Below, piece by piece: positions 45,735-54,670 of a DNA stretch of 64,000 bases. The stretch is from Shewanella cutis (GTDB lineage Bacteria; Pseudomonadota; Gammaproteobacteria; Enterobacterales; Shewanellaceae). Each line of letters starts with the position of its first letter. Position 1 is the first letter of the stretch. Where the stretch lies: positions 186,001 through 250,000 of the forward strand of contig NZ_JACSDI010000001.1 of assembly GCF_022410515.1 (NCBI RefSeq), written 5' to 3'. The notes beneath the pieces were generated by a model. It made no database searches. It worked only from the letters and a program-made list of their open reading frames with translations, and had not been told where the DNA came from. The position numbers and the translations under genes were made by a program.

Positions 45735-48672
45735 TTTATTCAACAAATTAAACCCTGTTGAAGTTTATAATTATCACCAACGTCATGGTTTGTCTAACGC
45801 TAGCATAGATGCCATTACCTGGGTGCTCAACCAGTGGCCTAACCCAACACTCAAAGTCTCAAGCCTTTCAGCTCAAAAGCCGAATCACATATCAACCTGC
45901 CAACTCCAAAGGCGTGAAATCACTCTTCAAGATTTACAGGTCATCAACAAAATCATCAGCTCGGTTCCGACAGGCAAGTTACGTCACTACAAACTTGCAC
46001 TTGAAGCCATTATTGTCTACCTCAAAGAAGCACTGAAATGGCAAACTCCTGAGGTTAAAAAGCTGCCTTGGCCTGATCCTGATTTAAGATGGTATGAACG
46101 CATCACTGCTCAAGCGAACGATGCATTTAAACTGCAAAGTGAATATGAAAACGTCAAAACTCAGTTCTTGAAACAGCGATCCGCACTGTCAGCCGAGTTT
46201 ATGGCATTGATTATAGCACTTGAAATTGCGCCGCTAACGATTGCTCATCTCGTCAACATCATTAACGACAAAGACAGTATTCAGCGTATTGAAAGACAAA
46301 CATATCTTAATATCAATCACTTAGATAAGCCATCAAACCAAGACGGTTTACCACAATCAAGCCGGTATCACCTGCCATTATTTGTCTATCAATCATTGAC
46401 GGAATATCAGGCATATTCGCATAGCATAACTGAAAAGCAATTGCTAAAAGGATTAGATAACTTATTAACGTCATTCTCCATATCAACTCAGGTTTCTCGT
46501 CATTACCAGCACCTTTTTCAAGCCGTTTGGCACTATCGCGATAATGTCGTTCCCTCATTCTTAAAAGATATTAGTTACCCAGAACGTCATGTCGCAACTC
46601 CTTTAGTCTCGGTTGACAATAAGGACCAACAACGACAATTAGCGAGAATTTATGGCATCGATTATGACGAAATGGCAGTTACCGCAATACCTAAAGCCCA
46701 TCAAGCATCGAAGAAATGGCCGCATCTCGAACTGCAAAACAATCGCAATACGATTACAGAATGTGCCCAAGAGCTAACTCATTGGCCTGTAGACAATATC
46801 CTGCCAACAATGCTCTATCGATACACGTTAGAACTCATCTCTTTTGGTGGGGTAAAAAAGCAAAAACTCGCAGACAGCACCATCAAAAAATACTGCAATA
46901 TTCAATTAAAATTCACGAGTCCGCTCAGTTATGACCAAGCAATAGACCAAGAGCTACTACAACAATGGAGCCACAACATTTATGACAATTTAGCGACGGA
47001 AACGGAGCAACTGATCATGCTCTACTTTTTTCGCTTTATGCGTCACCAATCACTCACAGACCATTTAGATATTAGCCAGTTCGAACCACCACTCTGCCCT
47101 CCCGGGGTTGATCCGTTTCGGATCTCAATAGAACAGTTGCATGAAATCGTCGCAAAGCTCATCGCGCCACCCTACGGGGAGTTATTGCAGAGGTTATTTT
47201 GCGCAGTCACTGTCATTATCAGCTATTTCGCAATGTTGCGCCGAGGAGAGTTACTGCGTCTTCGTTTAAAGGATGTATTTGTTGATCCCGCTAATAAACA
47301 GTTGTTTCGTTTCAATATCACAAATACTAAGGAGGGGACGACCAAAAGCAGACATTCACGCGTTGTTTATACCGTCATACCGGAAGAATTCGCGATTCTA
47401 GTCAGAATTGTGATAAAAAACAGTGAACTTTGTGAACCTCACCAGCATTTGATCGGCTTCACAGAAGAGCCATACCATTCACGGCAGTTACAATACTTAT
47501 TACCTGTCACTAAATGCATCAAAGCAATATGCGGCCAGCAAGCGCGGTTTCATCACCTGCGTCATAGCGGCGTACATTTATTTATGCTGCAGGCACTACA
47601 CCTTGCATACAATCTGCCACCAGAGCAAACCACGAATACTGAGCAAATGAAACGCTTACTCCATGGAGACGTGCTTGCTGCGCGATTTGACTATTGGCTT
47701 GAAGGGCAACCATTTTCACTGTGCAATGATGGGATTTTGTTCGATGAAATCACTCGTCAAATCGGACACGAGTACTATGCAACAACTCGCTGGTCCTATC
47801 TGCACGATATAGACTGGCTTTACCCATTCTATCGGCCAGGCTTTGGTGAATCACAGCCTCGAGAATTCTCGCATAGTGAATTGCGATATTTACTGGGGTT
47901 AAAACACGACTCAAATGATCTATCACGTCAACTCGCTTTAATCAGCACTGATTACCAAGCAAAAAGCATTAACCAGAAGCGTCAAAACCACGTCTTACTC
48001 ACAGAGACAGCACTGAGACAACATCTATTTAAGACGAATAAAAATAGTGTCGCCCAAAAGCCACTCAGCGATTTTCATACAGTCTCGATTGCACAAGACA
48101 CAGTCAAATATCATCAAAAATGGCTTGGTAACGCCAACAAAATTTCTCATGACTTTCTTCAATATCTATTTCTTGAAATGCGAAAAGCAAAAGAGGTTAA
48201 CTGGCCGTTATTAAGCCAAATCTCGCAATCTCCAGGCAAATATCAATCCTTGCCAATGACCAAAGCGCAAATCACAGCGCTCAGTAATTTGCCAGCAATC
48301 GTGCTAAGCAACGGCATACATCCAGCATTGACATTAACCTTGGCGTGTAATGTCAAAAATGCACGACATTTTGCAGCAGTATTTCGTCAGCCACTCTGGC
48401 GCTGGTTAACGCCCAGCTTTGTGTTGACTGTGAACAGAAAAACAAAAATCGACATTCTATTAAACAGGTTAAAAGACAATTTTGCTCAATCGGGTGAAAC
48501 AATAACACTTCAAAAACAACCTGTTGGTCAAAGCGAACTGACCATCACTCTGACGCCCAAATTGAGTGAAACCAAACTAACCCCTCATAAGCAGCACGCT
48601 AAGTTAGCGGATCTGCAATTTGTCATTCAACAAACACAGCTGTTTCTCTCACATTTTCAACAGACTAACTAG
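45727..48672 (+). CDS. Large tyrosine recombinase-like protein (981 residues)
   Basis: This unusually long protein carries a complete-looking tyrosine recombinase core in its C-terminal half: arginine in AMLRRGELLRLR near residue 510, lysine in TNTKEGTTKSR, FHHLRHSG (HxxR) near 614, IGHEYYATTRWSYLH near 678 with a tyrosine ten residues after the GH histidine. The first 400 residues show helical segments and no family I recognise; they may include a decayed second core. About 290 residues follow the core. It overlaps the upstream gene by eight bases and its stop is seven bases before the next start. Position and size suit GmtZ of Gamma-Mobile-Trio islands, by inference. Confidence 0.78.
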   Translation: MSSLFNKLNPVEVYNYHQRHGLSNASIDAITWVLNQWPNPTLKVSSLSAQKPNHISTCQLQRREITLQDLQVINKIISSVPTGKLRHYKLALEAIIVYLKEALKWQTPEVKKLPWPDPDLRWYERITAQANDAFKLQSEYENVKTQFLKQRSALSAEFMALIIALEIAPLTIAHLVNIINDKDSIQRIERQTYLNINHLDKPSNQDGLPQSSRYHLPLFVYQSLTEYQAYSHSITEKQLLKGLDNLLTSFSISTQVSRHYQHLFQAVWHYRDNVVPSFLKDISYPERHVATPLVSVDNKDQQRQLARIYGIDYDEMAVTAIPKAHQASKKWPHLELQNNRNTITECAQELTHWPVDNILPTMLYRYTLELISFGGVKKQKLADSTIKKYCNIQLKFTSPLSYDQAIDQELLQQWSHNIYDNLATETEQLIMLYFFRFMRHQSLTDHLDISQFEPPLCPPGVDPFRISIEQLHEIVAKLIAPPYGELLQRLFCAVTVIISYFAMLRRGELLRLRLKDVFVDPANKQLFRFNITNTKEGTTKSRHSRVVYTVIPEEFAILVRIVIKNSELCEPHQHLIGFTEEPYHSRQLQYLLPVTKCIKAICGQQARFHHLRHSGVHLFMLQALHLAYNLPPEQTTNTEQMKRLLHGDVLAARFDYWLEGQPFSLCNDGILFDEITRQIGHEYYATTRWSYLHDIDWLYPFYRPGFGESQPREFSHSELRYLLGLKHDSNDLSRQLALISTDYQAKSINQKRQNHVLLTETALRQHLFKTNKNSVAQKPLSDFHTVSIAQDTVKYHQKWLGNANKISHDFLQYLFLEMRKAKEVNWPLLSQISQSPGKYQSLPMTKAQITALSNLPAIVLSNGIHPALTLTLACNVKNARHFAAVFRQPLWRWLTPSFVLTVNRKTKIDILLNRLKDNFAQSGETITLQKQPVGQSELTITLTPKLSETKLTPHKQHAKLADLQFVIQQTQLFLSHFQQTN

Positions 48673-48679
48673 GAGTATT

Positions 48680-50182
48680 ATGTCAAAATTAATAATTTCG
48701 AAAAGCAAATCCCCCTTGTTTATCAACATGATAAATGCACTAGACAAACATCATTCGGATGCATGTATCAGTGTGTTTATCGACAGCGATAACAGCCGTA
48801 TGCTCCTTATTGGTGGTGCCCCTGGTCAATACGGACAAATCGAAATACCTCTCGAAAAAGGCCATGGTTTGAAGAACGCCGAATTTTCGATCCCTTTCGA
48901 TTTTTTCATGTGCATGAAAGAGCAACAGCAAGAGTTTAATACCCTAGCCAATCAGTATATTTTTGAACTCAGATACAAAAATGGTAAATACATCAATATC
49001 GAGTATTGTTTATTACTCAGAGACGACAAAAAGATTGATGATTCAATACATTTCCCAATGTCCCGTTTTGAATTAGACGCTGCTCATGAAAATCATATTC
49101 AATATCAGGTGGCCAATACTCAACGTGCTTATCATGAGCTGAACAGACGCTCGATTGTTGACATTATCAATTCAACCAATTCACTCATACCCTTTGATTT
49201 TGTTGAATTTAGAAAAAATGAAAAAGAGATCCGCTTTCAGAAAAATGGTGAAGTCACGACCAAACGATTACAAGACAATATCGACTTACCTCATACCCTC
49301 CCCTTGACTGAAGCCGCAAGCCAAACGCTTAAAACGCTGTATATGAACTCTGAAACAGGCAGCATAGCGTTTTGTTTAGAGGGTGAACTACTCACGTTTA
49401 AAACTGACCAACACACGCAAAGTATCTCTCTGGAAGGCATAGATCAATTTCATCAAAAAATAACGCAGGACAGCAGGTTACTCCTTGAATTTGCCTCTAA
49501 TTTATACGATTTCAAACAGTTAAATAACATGATCTTAAAAGAAACCAGCGTTAGATCGCTCAATACTGCGATGCTACTGTTTGATAACAACAGACTATTT
49601 TCATGCATGTTGCCAGGACGCAGGGAATTCATACGCGAAGTGAGCGTCAAGCACCTTCATCATCACGACGCATTGCTGTTTTCTTATTCACCTCGCACTC
49701 TCAAAGACATGAAGTTAAAAATTTTCGCCAAAGGAGGCGAGATCCGCATTACGTTAACTCAAAATCAAAATGGTGAACTGAAACTCAATTTCTATGACAA
49801 GCCAGAAGATATGGCACCATTTGATAGCCTTAACTTAGTATCAGAACAATCTTTGTTATCTGCATACCTAAAATTGAAAAACGAGTACCTGAACACTTAC
49901 GATGACCGCTACATTTTGCCACCATCGCGCCAAGGAGAACTCGATTTGTTTGCCGAACAACCAAGCGATGTGCCAGATGAAATTAATGCCCTGACTACTG
50001 ACATTGTGTCTAAAGATGAATACACAGCAGAAACAGAAGATAAACTCAAAAACACCCATGTTTATTCGCCAACGACTCATCCTGACTTAGCACATAAACC
50101 AAGCAATAAGCACTCAAAAAACATCACAGATAACAGTGGCGATTTAGCCATTATCGATGAATATGGATTTGCCGATGATTAG
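48680..50182 (+). CDS. Unknown protein, fourth gene of the recombinase operon
   Basis: This 500-residue cytosolic protein is rich in beta-strand-like alternation (MLLIGGAPGQYGQIEI, FELRYKNGKYINIEY, LKLNFYD) and lacks signal or membrane segments. The last 85 residues are acidic and low in complexity, starting with QGELDLFAEQ, which resembles the sliding-clamp-binding motif QL[SD]LF with Glu for Gln. The repeated beta pattern and size invite comparison with a DNA polymerase III beta-clamp fold; this is speculation. ATG 48680 has AGGAG four bases upstream; an earlier ATG at 48620 lies inside the previous gene. Its close spacing argues for a shared function with the recombinase genes. Confidence 0.7.
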   Translation: MSKLIISKSKSPLFINMINALDKHHSDACISVFIDSDNSRMLLIGGAPGQYGQIEIPLEKGHGLKNAEFSIPFDFFMCMKEQQQEFNTLANQYIFELRYKNGKYINIEYCLLLRDDKKIDDSIHFPMSRFELDAAHENHIQYQVANTQRAYHELNRRSIVDIINSTNSLIPFDFVEFRKNEKEIRFQKNGEVTTKRLQDNIDLPHTLPLTEAASQTLKTLYMNSETGSIAFCLEGELLTFKTDQHTQSISLEGIDQFHQKITQDSRLLLEFASNLYDFKQLNNMILKETSVRSLNTAMLLFDNNRLFSCMLPGRREFIREVSVKHLHHHDALLFSYSPRTLKDMKLKIFAKGGEIRITLTQNQNGELKLNFYDKPEDMAPFDSLNLVSEQSLLSAYLKLKNEYLNTYDDRYILPPSRQGELDLFAEQPSDVPDEINALTTDIVSKDEYTAETEDKLKNTHVYSPTTHPDLAHKPSNKHSKNITDNSGDLAIIDEYGFADD

Positions 50183-50595
50183 TCAGCTCCTAAACCTTAA
50201 ACTGAATACGGTTATGTGTGGTTGTGTATAGGGGAGGTAAATGGCGGCAACAAGCTTCCGCTAAAGTGCTCAACAATTTTCATTGGCAAATGGTCAATTT
50301 AAAAAGCGCAGCAATTTAAAACAAACAACTGGACAAATAAACAGTATTAGTTATATTAACAGGTGTGTTTTTAACCAATAGTTGGCAAGCCGCAACTATT
50401 GGGAAAGGGACATTTCAGGTTGAGTTGCACGATGTAAAAGTGCGGTTAACCTAATAAATAAGCAGTTGGGAGAGAGCGGCTGCAACCACTCTCCCCCGTA
50501 TCGGCTGCGAACCGCTATTAACAGACACCCAGCCGATGGCGAAATTCTAACGAATTCCATCGGATAGGGACAGTGCTATTTGATGGAGGCCACCT
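50183..50595. other. Gene-free region with three hairpins and a LexA-like box before the integrase
   Basis: A LexA-like box CTGG-N8-ACAG lies at 50329-50344. Then come CCAATAGTTG-GCAAGCCG-CAACTATTGG (50375-50402, perfect ten-base arms), GGGAGAG...CTCTCCC (50468-50495) and CCGATGG...CCATCGG (50533-50563). None is followed by a T-run, so they do not look like terminators. They may be attachment or regulator-binding sites of the integrase or the recombinase operon, by inference. Confidence 0.5.
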
Positions 50596-51762
50596 ATGGC
50601 TCATATTCGTGTGCGCCCCAATGGGCGTATTCAGTTCGACATGCATCTTTATGGCTGCCGTTTTCGTGAAGGCACAAAAATGCTGGCCACACCTAAAAAC
50701 CTTGCAACAGCCAAGACGACACTCAAAAAAATGAACGCTGAGATAGACTTAGGCAGCTTTCAATACCGTGACTATTTCCCCCAAAGTAAAAAAGTCGCTC
50801 AATTTGAGCAGTTGCAGCGTGAGAAACATCCTGATCGTGAATATCCATTTTTCAATGACTTTGCCTATCAGTGGTTTGAACGCAAAAAGGCGACGTGGAA
50901 AAATAGCTATAGAAACACCATGCAAAACGTTTTAGATAAGTATCTGATCCCACAATTTGGCAATACATTAATGAATGAGATCACCCTATCGCAGATCGAT
51001 TTTTATCGTCAGCAGTTAATGCAAATGGTAAAGGCAGATAATACCCGTCAATTATCTAATCGGCGCATTAATAACTTACTGTGGCCTATCGTCTCCATGG
51101 TAAGCCTCGCGGCAGAAGAATATAAATTTGAATACCCATTGAGACGCTATCGCTCACTTAAAGAAGAAAAAGCTGAGTCTCATCCGATGACGATAAAGGA
51201 GGTTAAACTTTTCCTATCCCACGTCCCTCACGAATGGAAAGATTACTTCATCATTCGGTTTTGGACCGGCATGCGCAGTTGTGAAATTCATGGATTAGAG
51301 TGGCAACATGTTGATTTTGATCACCGCTTAATTCGCATACGGCAAAACTGGGTGAATGGTGAAGTATGTGATGTGAAAACACCAAAATCTAGGCGTGATC
51401 TTAAGATGTGTGACACGGTATACGATGCCTTTAAACGCATTAAAAATTTGGCATTGTCAGAGTCAGGCTTTGTGTTTACTGGCAAATCAGATGCGCCACT
51501 GGATACCCATTTTGTTAGCAAAAAATTATGGTACCCGACACTCATTAAAGCGGGACTGAAACGTCGACGAGCTTATGAAACTCGTCACACCGCGGCAGTG
51601 CTGCATATCGCAGCCCTAGAAAATCCACTGTATATCTCTCAAATGCTTGGCCACAGTGATACACGGTTATTATTTGATGTGTATGCACCATATGTTGCAA
51701 ACGCATCCCGAAGCGATGGCAACGCATTTGATAAACTCATGCGAAACGAAAACATGCTGTAA
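50596..51762 (+). CDS. Phage-type site-specific tyrosine integrase
   Basis: This 388-residue integrase opens with an arm-binding DUF3596-type domain (MAHIRVRPNGRIQFDMHLYG), has a SAM-like core-binding domain near residues 85-190, and a catalytic domain with TGMRSCEIHGLEW, a lysine in VKTPKSRR, YETRHTAA and LGHSDTRLLFDVYAPYV carrying the probable nucleophile tyrosine. Strong GGAGG precedes ATG. It is not part of the preceding operon: a 413-bp hairpin-rich gap lies between. It probably belongs to a second, decayed element, as no excisionase or structural genes are near. Confidence 0.9.
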   Translation: MAHIRVRPNGRIQFDMHLYGCRFREGTKMLATPKNLATAKTTLKKMNAEIDLGSFQYRDYFPQSKKVAQFEQLQREKHPDREYPFFNDFAYQWFERKKATWKNSYRNTMQNVLDKYLIPQFGNTLMNEITLSQIDFYRQQLMQMVKADNTRQLSNRRINNLLWPIVSMVSLAAEEYKFEYPLRRYRSLKEEKAESHPMTIKEVKLFLSHVPHEWKDYFIIRFWTGMRSCEIHGLEWQHVDFDHRLIRIRQNWVNGEVCDVKTPKSRRDLKMCDTVYDAFKRIKNLALSESGFVFTGKSDAPLDTHFVSKKLWYPTLIKAGLKRRRAYETRHTAAVLHIAALENPLYISQMLGHSDTRLLFDVYAPYVANASRSDGNAFDKLMRNENML

Positions 51763-51854
51763 AACATTCTGAGCTGTAAGTGAGTATTCACATGTTGGGT
51801 GAGATCATCGGCAGCAGTCGGTGATCACACTAAATTATTTTCAGCTGTGAACAG

Positions 51855-52905
51855 CCGTTGTTGCCTAAATGAATAAACCTTCCGCCTCAGATGCGATCAG
51901 ATCTTGTGAATACCACGCAGGAACCGCTATCAGATGGGCAAATCCAAGCATCGCATCACCAATTGGCCGGAATATCACAAGGCGTTGACTAACCGGGGCT
52001 CACTGACTTTTTGGAAAGACTAGCAGGCGCTCAACCTCTGGCACAACACTGAACATCATGGTGGTCGAGGTCGGGGATTTCAATACCGTAATACGGCGAT
52101 AGAAACCGCCTTGATGCTCAAAGGTTTGTTTAATCTTCCCTTGCGAGCTCTAGAAGGCTTTCAGAGCTCAGCGTTTAGTTTGATGAATGTGCAATTAACT
52201 TCACCCGGTTACAGTTGCATCAGCAAGCGGGCAAAGACAGTCAAAATTAACTACCGCAACCCTAGCTGAGTCGAGATTGCTCACTTAGTTGTCGATGCCA
52301 CAGGGCTGAAAGTATATGGCGAAGGTGAATGGAAAATGCGTAAACATGATAAGGAAAAACGCCGCACTTGGCGTAAGTTACATCTTGCTATAGATGCTGC
52401 CACACATGAAGTTATCGCCGCCGAGGTCAGTTTAGAGAGTGTGGCATATAGTAAGGTTCTACCAACGTTATTAAACCCGCTAAGGCGCAAGGTAAAACAA
52501 GTTTCAGCTGATGGTGCTTATGACACCTAAAACTGTCATAAGCTGCTGAAATGCAGAGGGGGTAAGTCTACGATACCGCCGCGAAAAATGCGGGTTATTG
52601 GGAAGATGGTCACCCCAGAAACGAGGCCGTCAGGGCGTTGAAAAGCGATGACCTCAAACGATGGAAGCAAGAGAATGACTATCACCAAGGTTCCCTGTCA
52701 GATACGGCTATGTATTGTTATAAGCAGCTGATTAGCCCGAAATTGAACCTGCGTGACTACAACGGCTAAGTCGGTGAGGCATTGGCTTGAGTGAAAGTGA
52801 TGAACAAAGTCATAGGACTAGGTATGCCTATTGGCCAGAGGGTCAATTAATACTAGGAACCCTGTTAGGAAAAGGCATACCTAAGATTGATTTAGGCAAC
52901 AACCC
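51855..52905 (+). mobile_element. Decayed IS5-family (IS903-type) insertion sequence
   Basis: Terminal inverted repeats GTTGTTGCCTAAAT (51857-51870) and ATTTAGGCAACAAC (52890-52903) bound about 1.05 kb, the normal size for IS903-type elements. The transposase inside is broken by stops. No clear target duplication remains at the flanks. Confidence 0.85.
51934..52850 (+). pseudogene. IS903-type transposase, broken by in-frame stops
   Basis: The frame from ATG 51934 encodes MGKSKHRITNWPEYHKALT followed by family blocks: HHGGRGRGFQYRNTAIETAL, LVVDATGLKVYGEGEW with the first DDE aspartate, and VSADGAYDT with the second. I see stop codons after the WKD block, near 52267, after YDT at 52529 and near 52768, so at least four interruptions. 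The product cannot be functional. Confidence 0.9.
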
Positions 52906-53061
52906 ATATAAATATGGTTTAAATAAAGTAGATATTTACCTTGTTAACCCAGAGGTGCCCATATAAAGGGCAAGATCATGAATGTTTATTGACCAATACC
53001 TCCATCTGATTGAACTGTAGCTCGAACTGTGATCTTATGCTCTCTTTTTGGGAGTACCAAC

Positions 53062-54243
53062 ATGATTATCGACAGTATTAAAACACATTTCAGTATCATC
53101 CAAGACAATCGGCAGAGTGCCAAGCTCGACTATCCATTATTTGATTTTCTGTTTGGTGCACTCTGTGCCGTAATTGCGGGGGCTCGTGGTTGGACGGACA
53201 TTCGTGAATACGTTCTGGGTCACCATGAATGGATTCGCCGTCACCAGTTATTTGAAAAAGGTGTCCCGGTCGATGACACCTTCGCACGCCTTATCGCCAC
53301 CATTGTACCACAGGCCTTTCGGCAATGTTTTCTCGATTGGATGCAGGCGGTGCACAGCCTGACTCAGGGAGAGATCGTCGCCATTGATGGTAAAACCCTG
53401 CGGGGTTCTTACAACCGAGATTATCGCTACAGCACGATTCACATGATCAGCGCCTATGCATCGACAAATCAGATAGTGTTGGGACAGCTGAAAACCGACA
53501 ACAAAAGCAACGAGATAACTGCTATCCCTGAGCTTATCCAAATACTAGATCTTCGCGGCGCTCTCGTCATCATTCATGCGATGGCCTGTCAAACCAACAT
53601 AGCCAAAGCCATCGTCCAGTAAGGTGGCAACTATCTATTGGCGGTAAAGGGCAATCAGGAACGGTTGGCCAAGGCAGTGCGAGCAGCCTTTAGCTCACAT
53701 AGGCAAGCTGGCGTAGACATGGACCAATGGCAAACAGAAAAGCATCACGGTCGAGTAGAATCCCGAACATGTCACGTACTCAGTGCAGAGCAAATGGAAG
53801 GTAACTTTTCCAGTTGGACAGAGCTATCTAGCATTGTCATGGTGGAAAATTTCCAAGCCGAAAAAGGCAAAAAACCGATCCTGGAATACCGAGATTACAT
53901 CAGTTCCAAAGCGTTAACGGCAGAGGAAGCCTGTCAAGCGATCAGGGCACATTGGGGCATGGAGGCGATGCATTGGATCCTTGATGTCACATTTGGCAAG
54001 GATGCCTGCCAAATTTATCGGGAGAATGCGGCAGAAAATGTTGCTTGTCTGCGTCATAGGTCGCTGAACATGCTGCGAGCCGAGTCTACCCAAATCAGCA
54101 TGCCAATGGAGCAGAAACGCTGCACGATGAATCCGTTGTTTCTGGAGAGCGTCCTTGTTGGCTGGATTTGCATCAATGGTCAATTAACGCACATTCATGC
54201 GAAAACCCTGAGCCATATATGTATATGTTTTATTGTGACTTGA
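53062..54243 (+). pseudogene. ISAs1-family transposase interrupted by an in-frame stop
   Basis: ATG 53062 with GGGAG upstream begins a typical ISAs1 (H-repeat-like) transposase: DYPLFDFLFGALCAVIAGA, DDTFARLIATIVP, AIDGKTLRGSYN with a catalytic aspartate, and after the stop YLLAVKGNQERL and WGMEAMHWILDVTFGKDAC. A single TAA at 53620-53622 in frame splits it into 186 and about 206 codons. Other changes (IHAMACQT where IDAMGCQ is usual) point to decay. I could not place the terminal repeats. Confidence 0.88.
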
Positions 54244-54450
54244 GTCAAGGATGTCAGATTAACTTTAATTTATAATTAAAAGAAATTTACAGATTGTGCT
54301 TTGTAGTAGCAATATTAAGAATAAATTGAATAGTTTTATTAAATTTTTTCAAAAATATTTTTGCTCTGTTCACGCCAGAATCAGTAAATATCCAAAATAG
54401 TTTGGAATTTAATACTGCAATCCCATAAATGAAGCAATTTTTCACTTCAC

Positions 54451-54490
54451 TTTATTTTATTTTATTTTATTTTATTTTATTTTATTTTAT
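54451..54490 (+). repeat. Eight tandem copies of TTTAT upstream of the sialyltransferase
   Basis: A perfect 40-bp pentanucleotide array lies 181 bp before the sialyltransferase start in an AT-rich gap (54244-54670). Arrays of this kind slip during replication, which could alter promoter spacing and so expression, by inference. Confidence 0.95.
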
Positions 54491-54670
54491 AGTTAGTTTA
54501 CTGAAAAGAGAATGGAGAAGTTGTATAACATAATTTGTTAACTGAAAACGGTTTCAAATGAAATTAAACCTATTCGCTTGCTCTGTTAGAAAGCAACAAA
54601 AAAATTTAACAAAATTTTGATTTATAAGTTTAATTTACAATCTTTATTTTAATTTTTAATGAGTGATCAT

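Noticed and set aside
50348..50455. Possible small exported peptide frame with a hydrophobic start before the integrase
   Set aside because: No credible start codon or ribosome site, and it overlaps the perfect inverted repeat at 50375-50402, which explains the sequence better.
53062..54243. Two separate transposase genes
   Set aside because: Both pieces are in the same frame and split by one TAA, so they are one ISAs1-type gene with a nonsense mutation.
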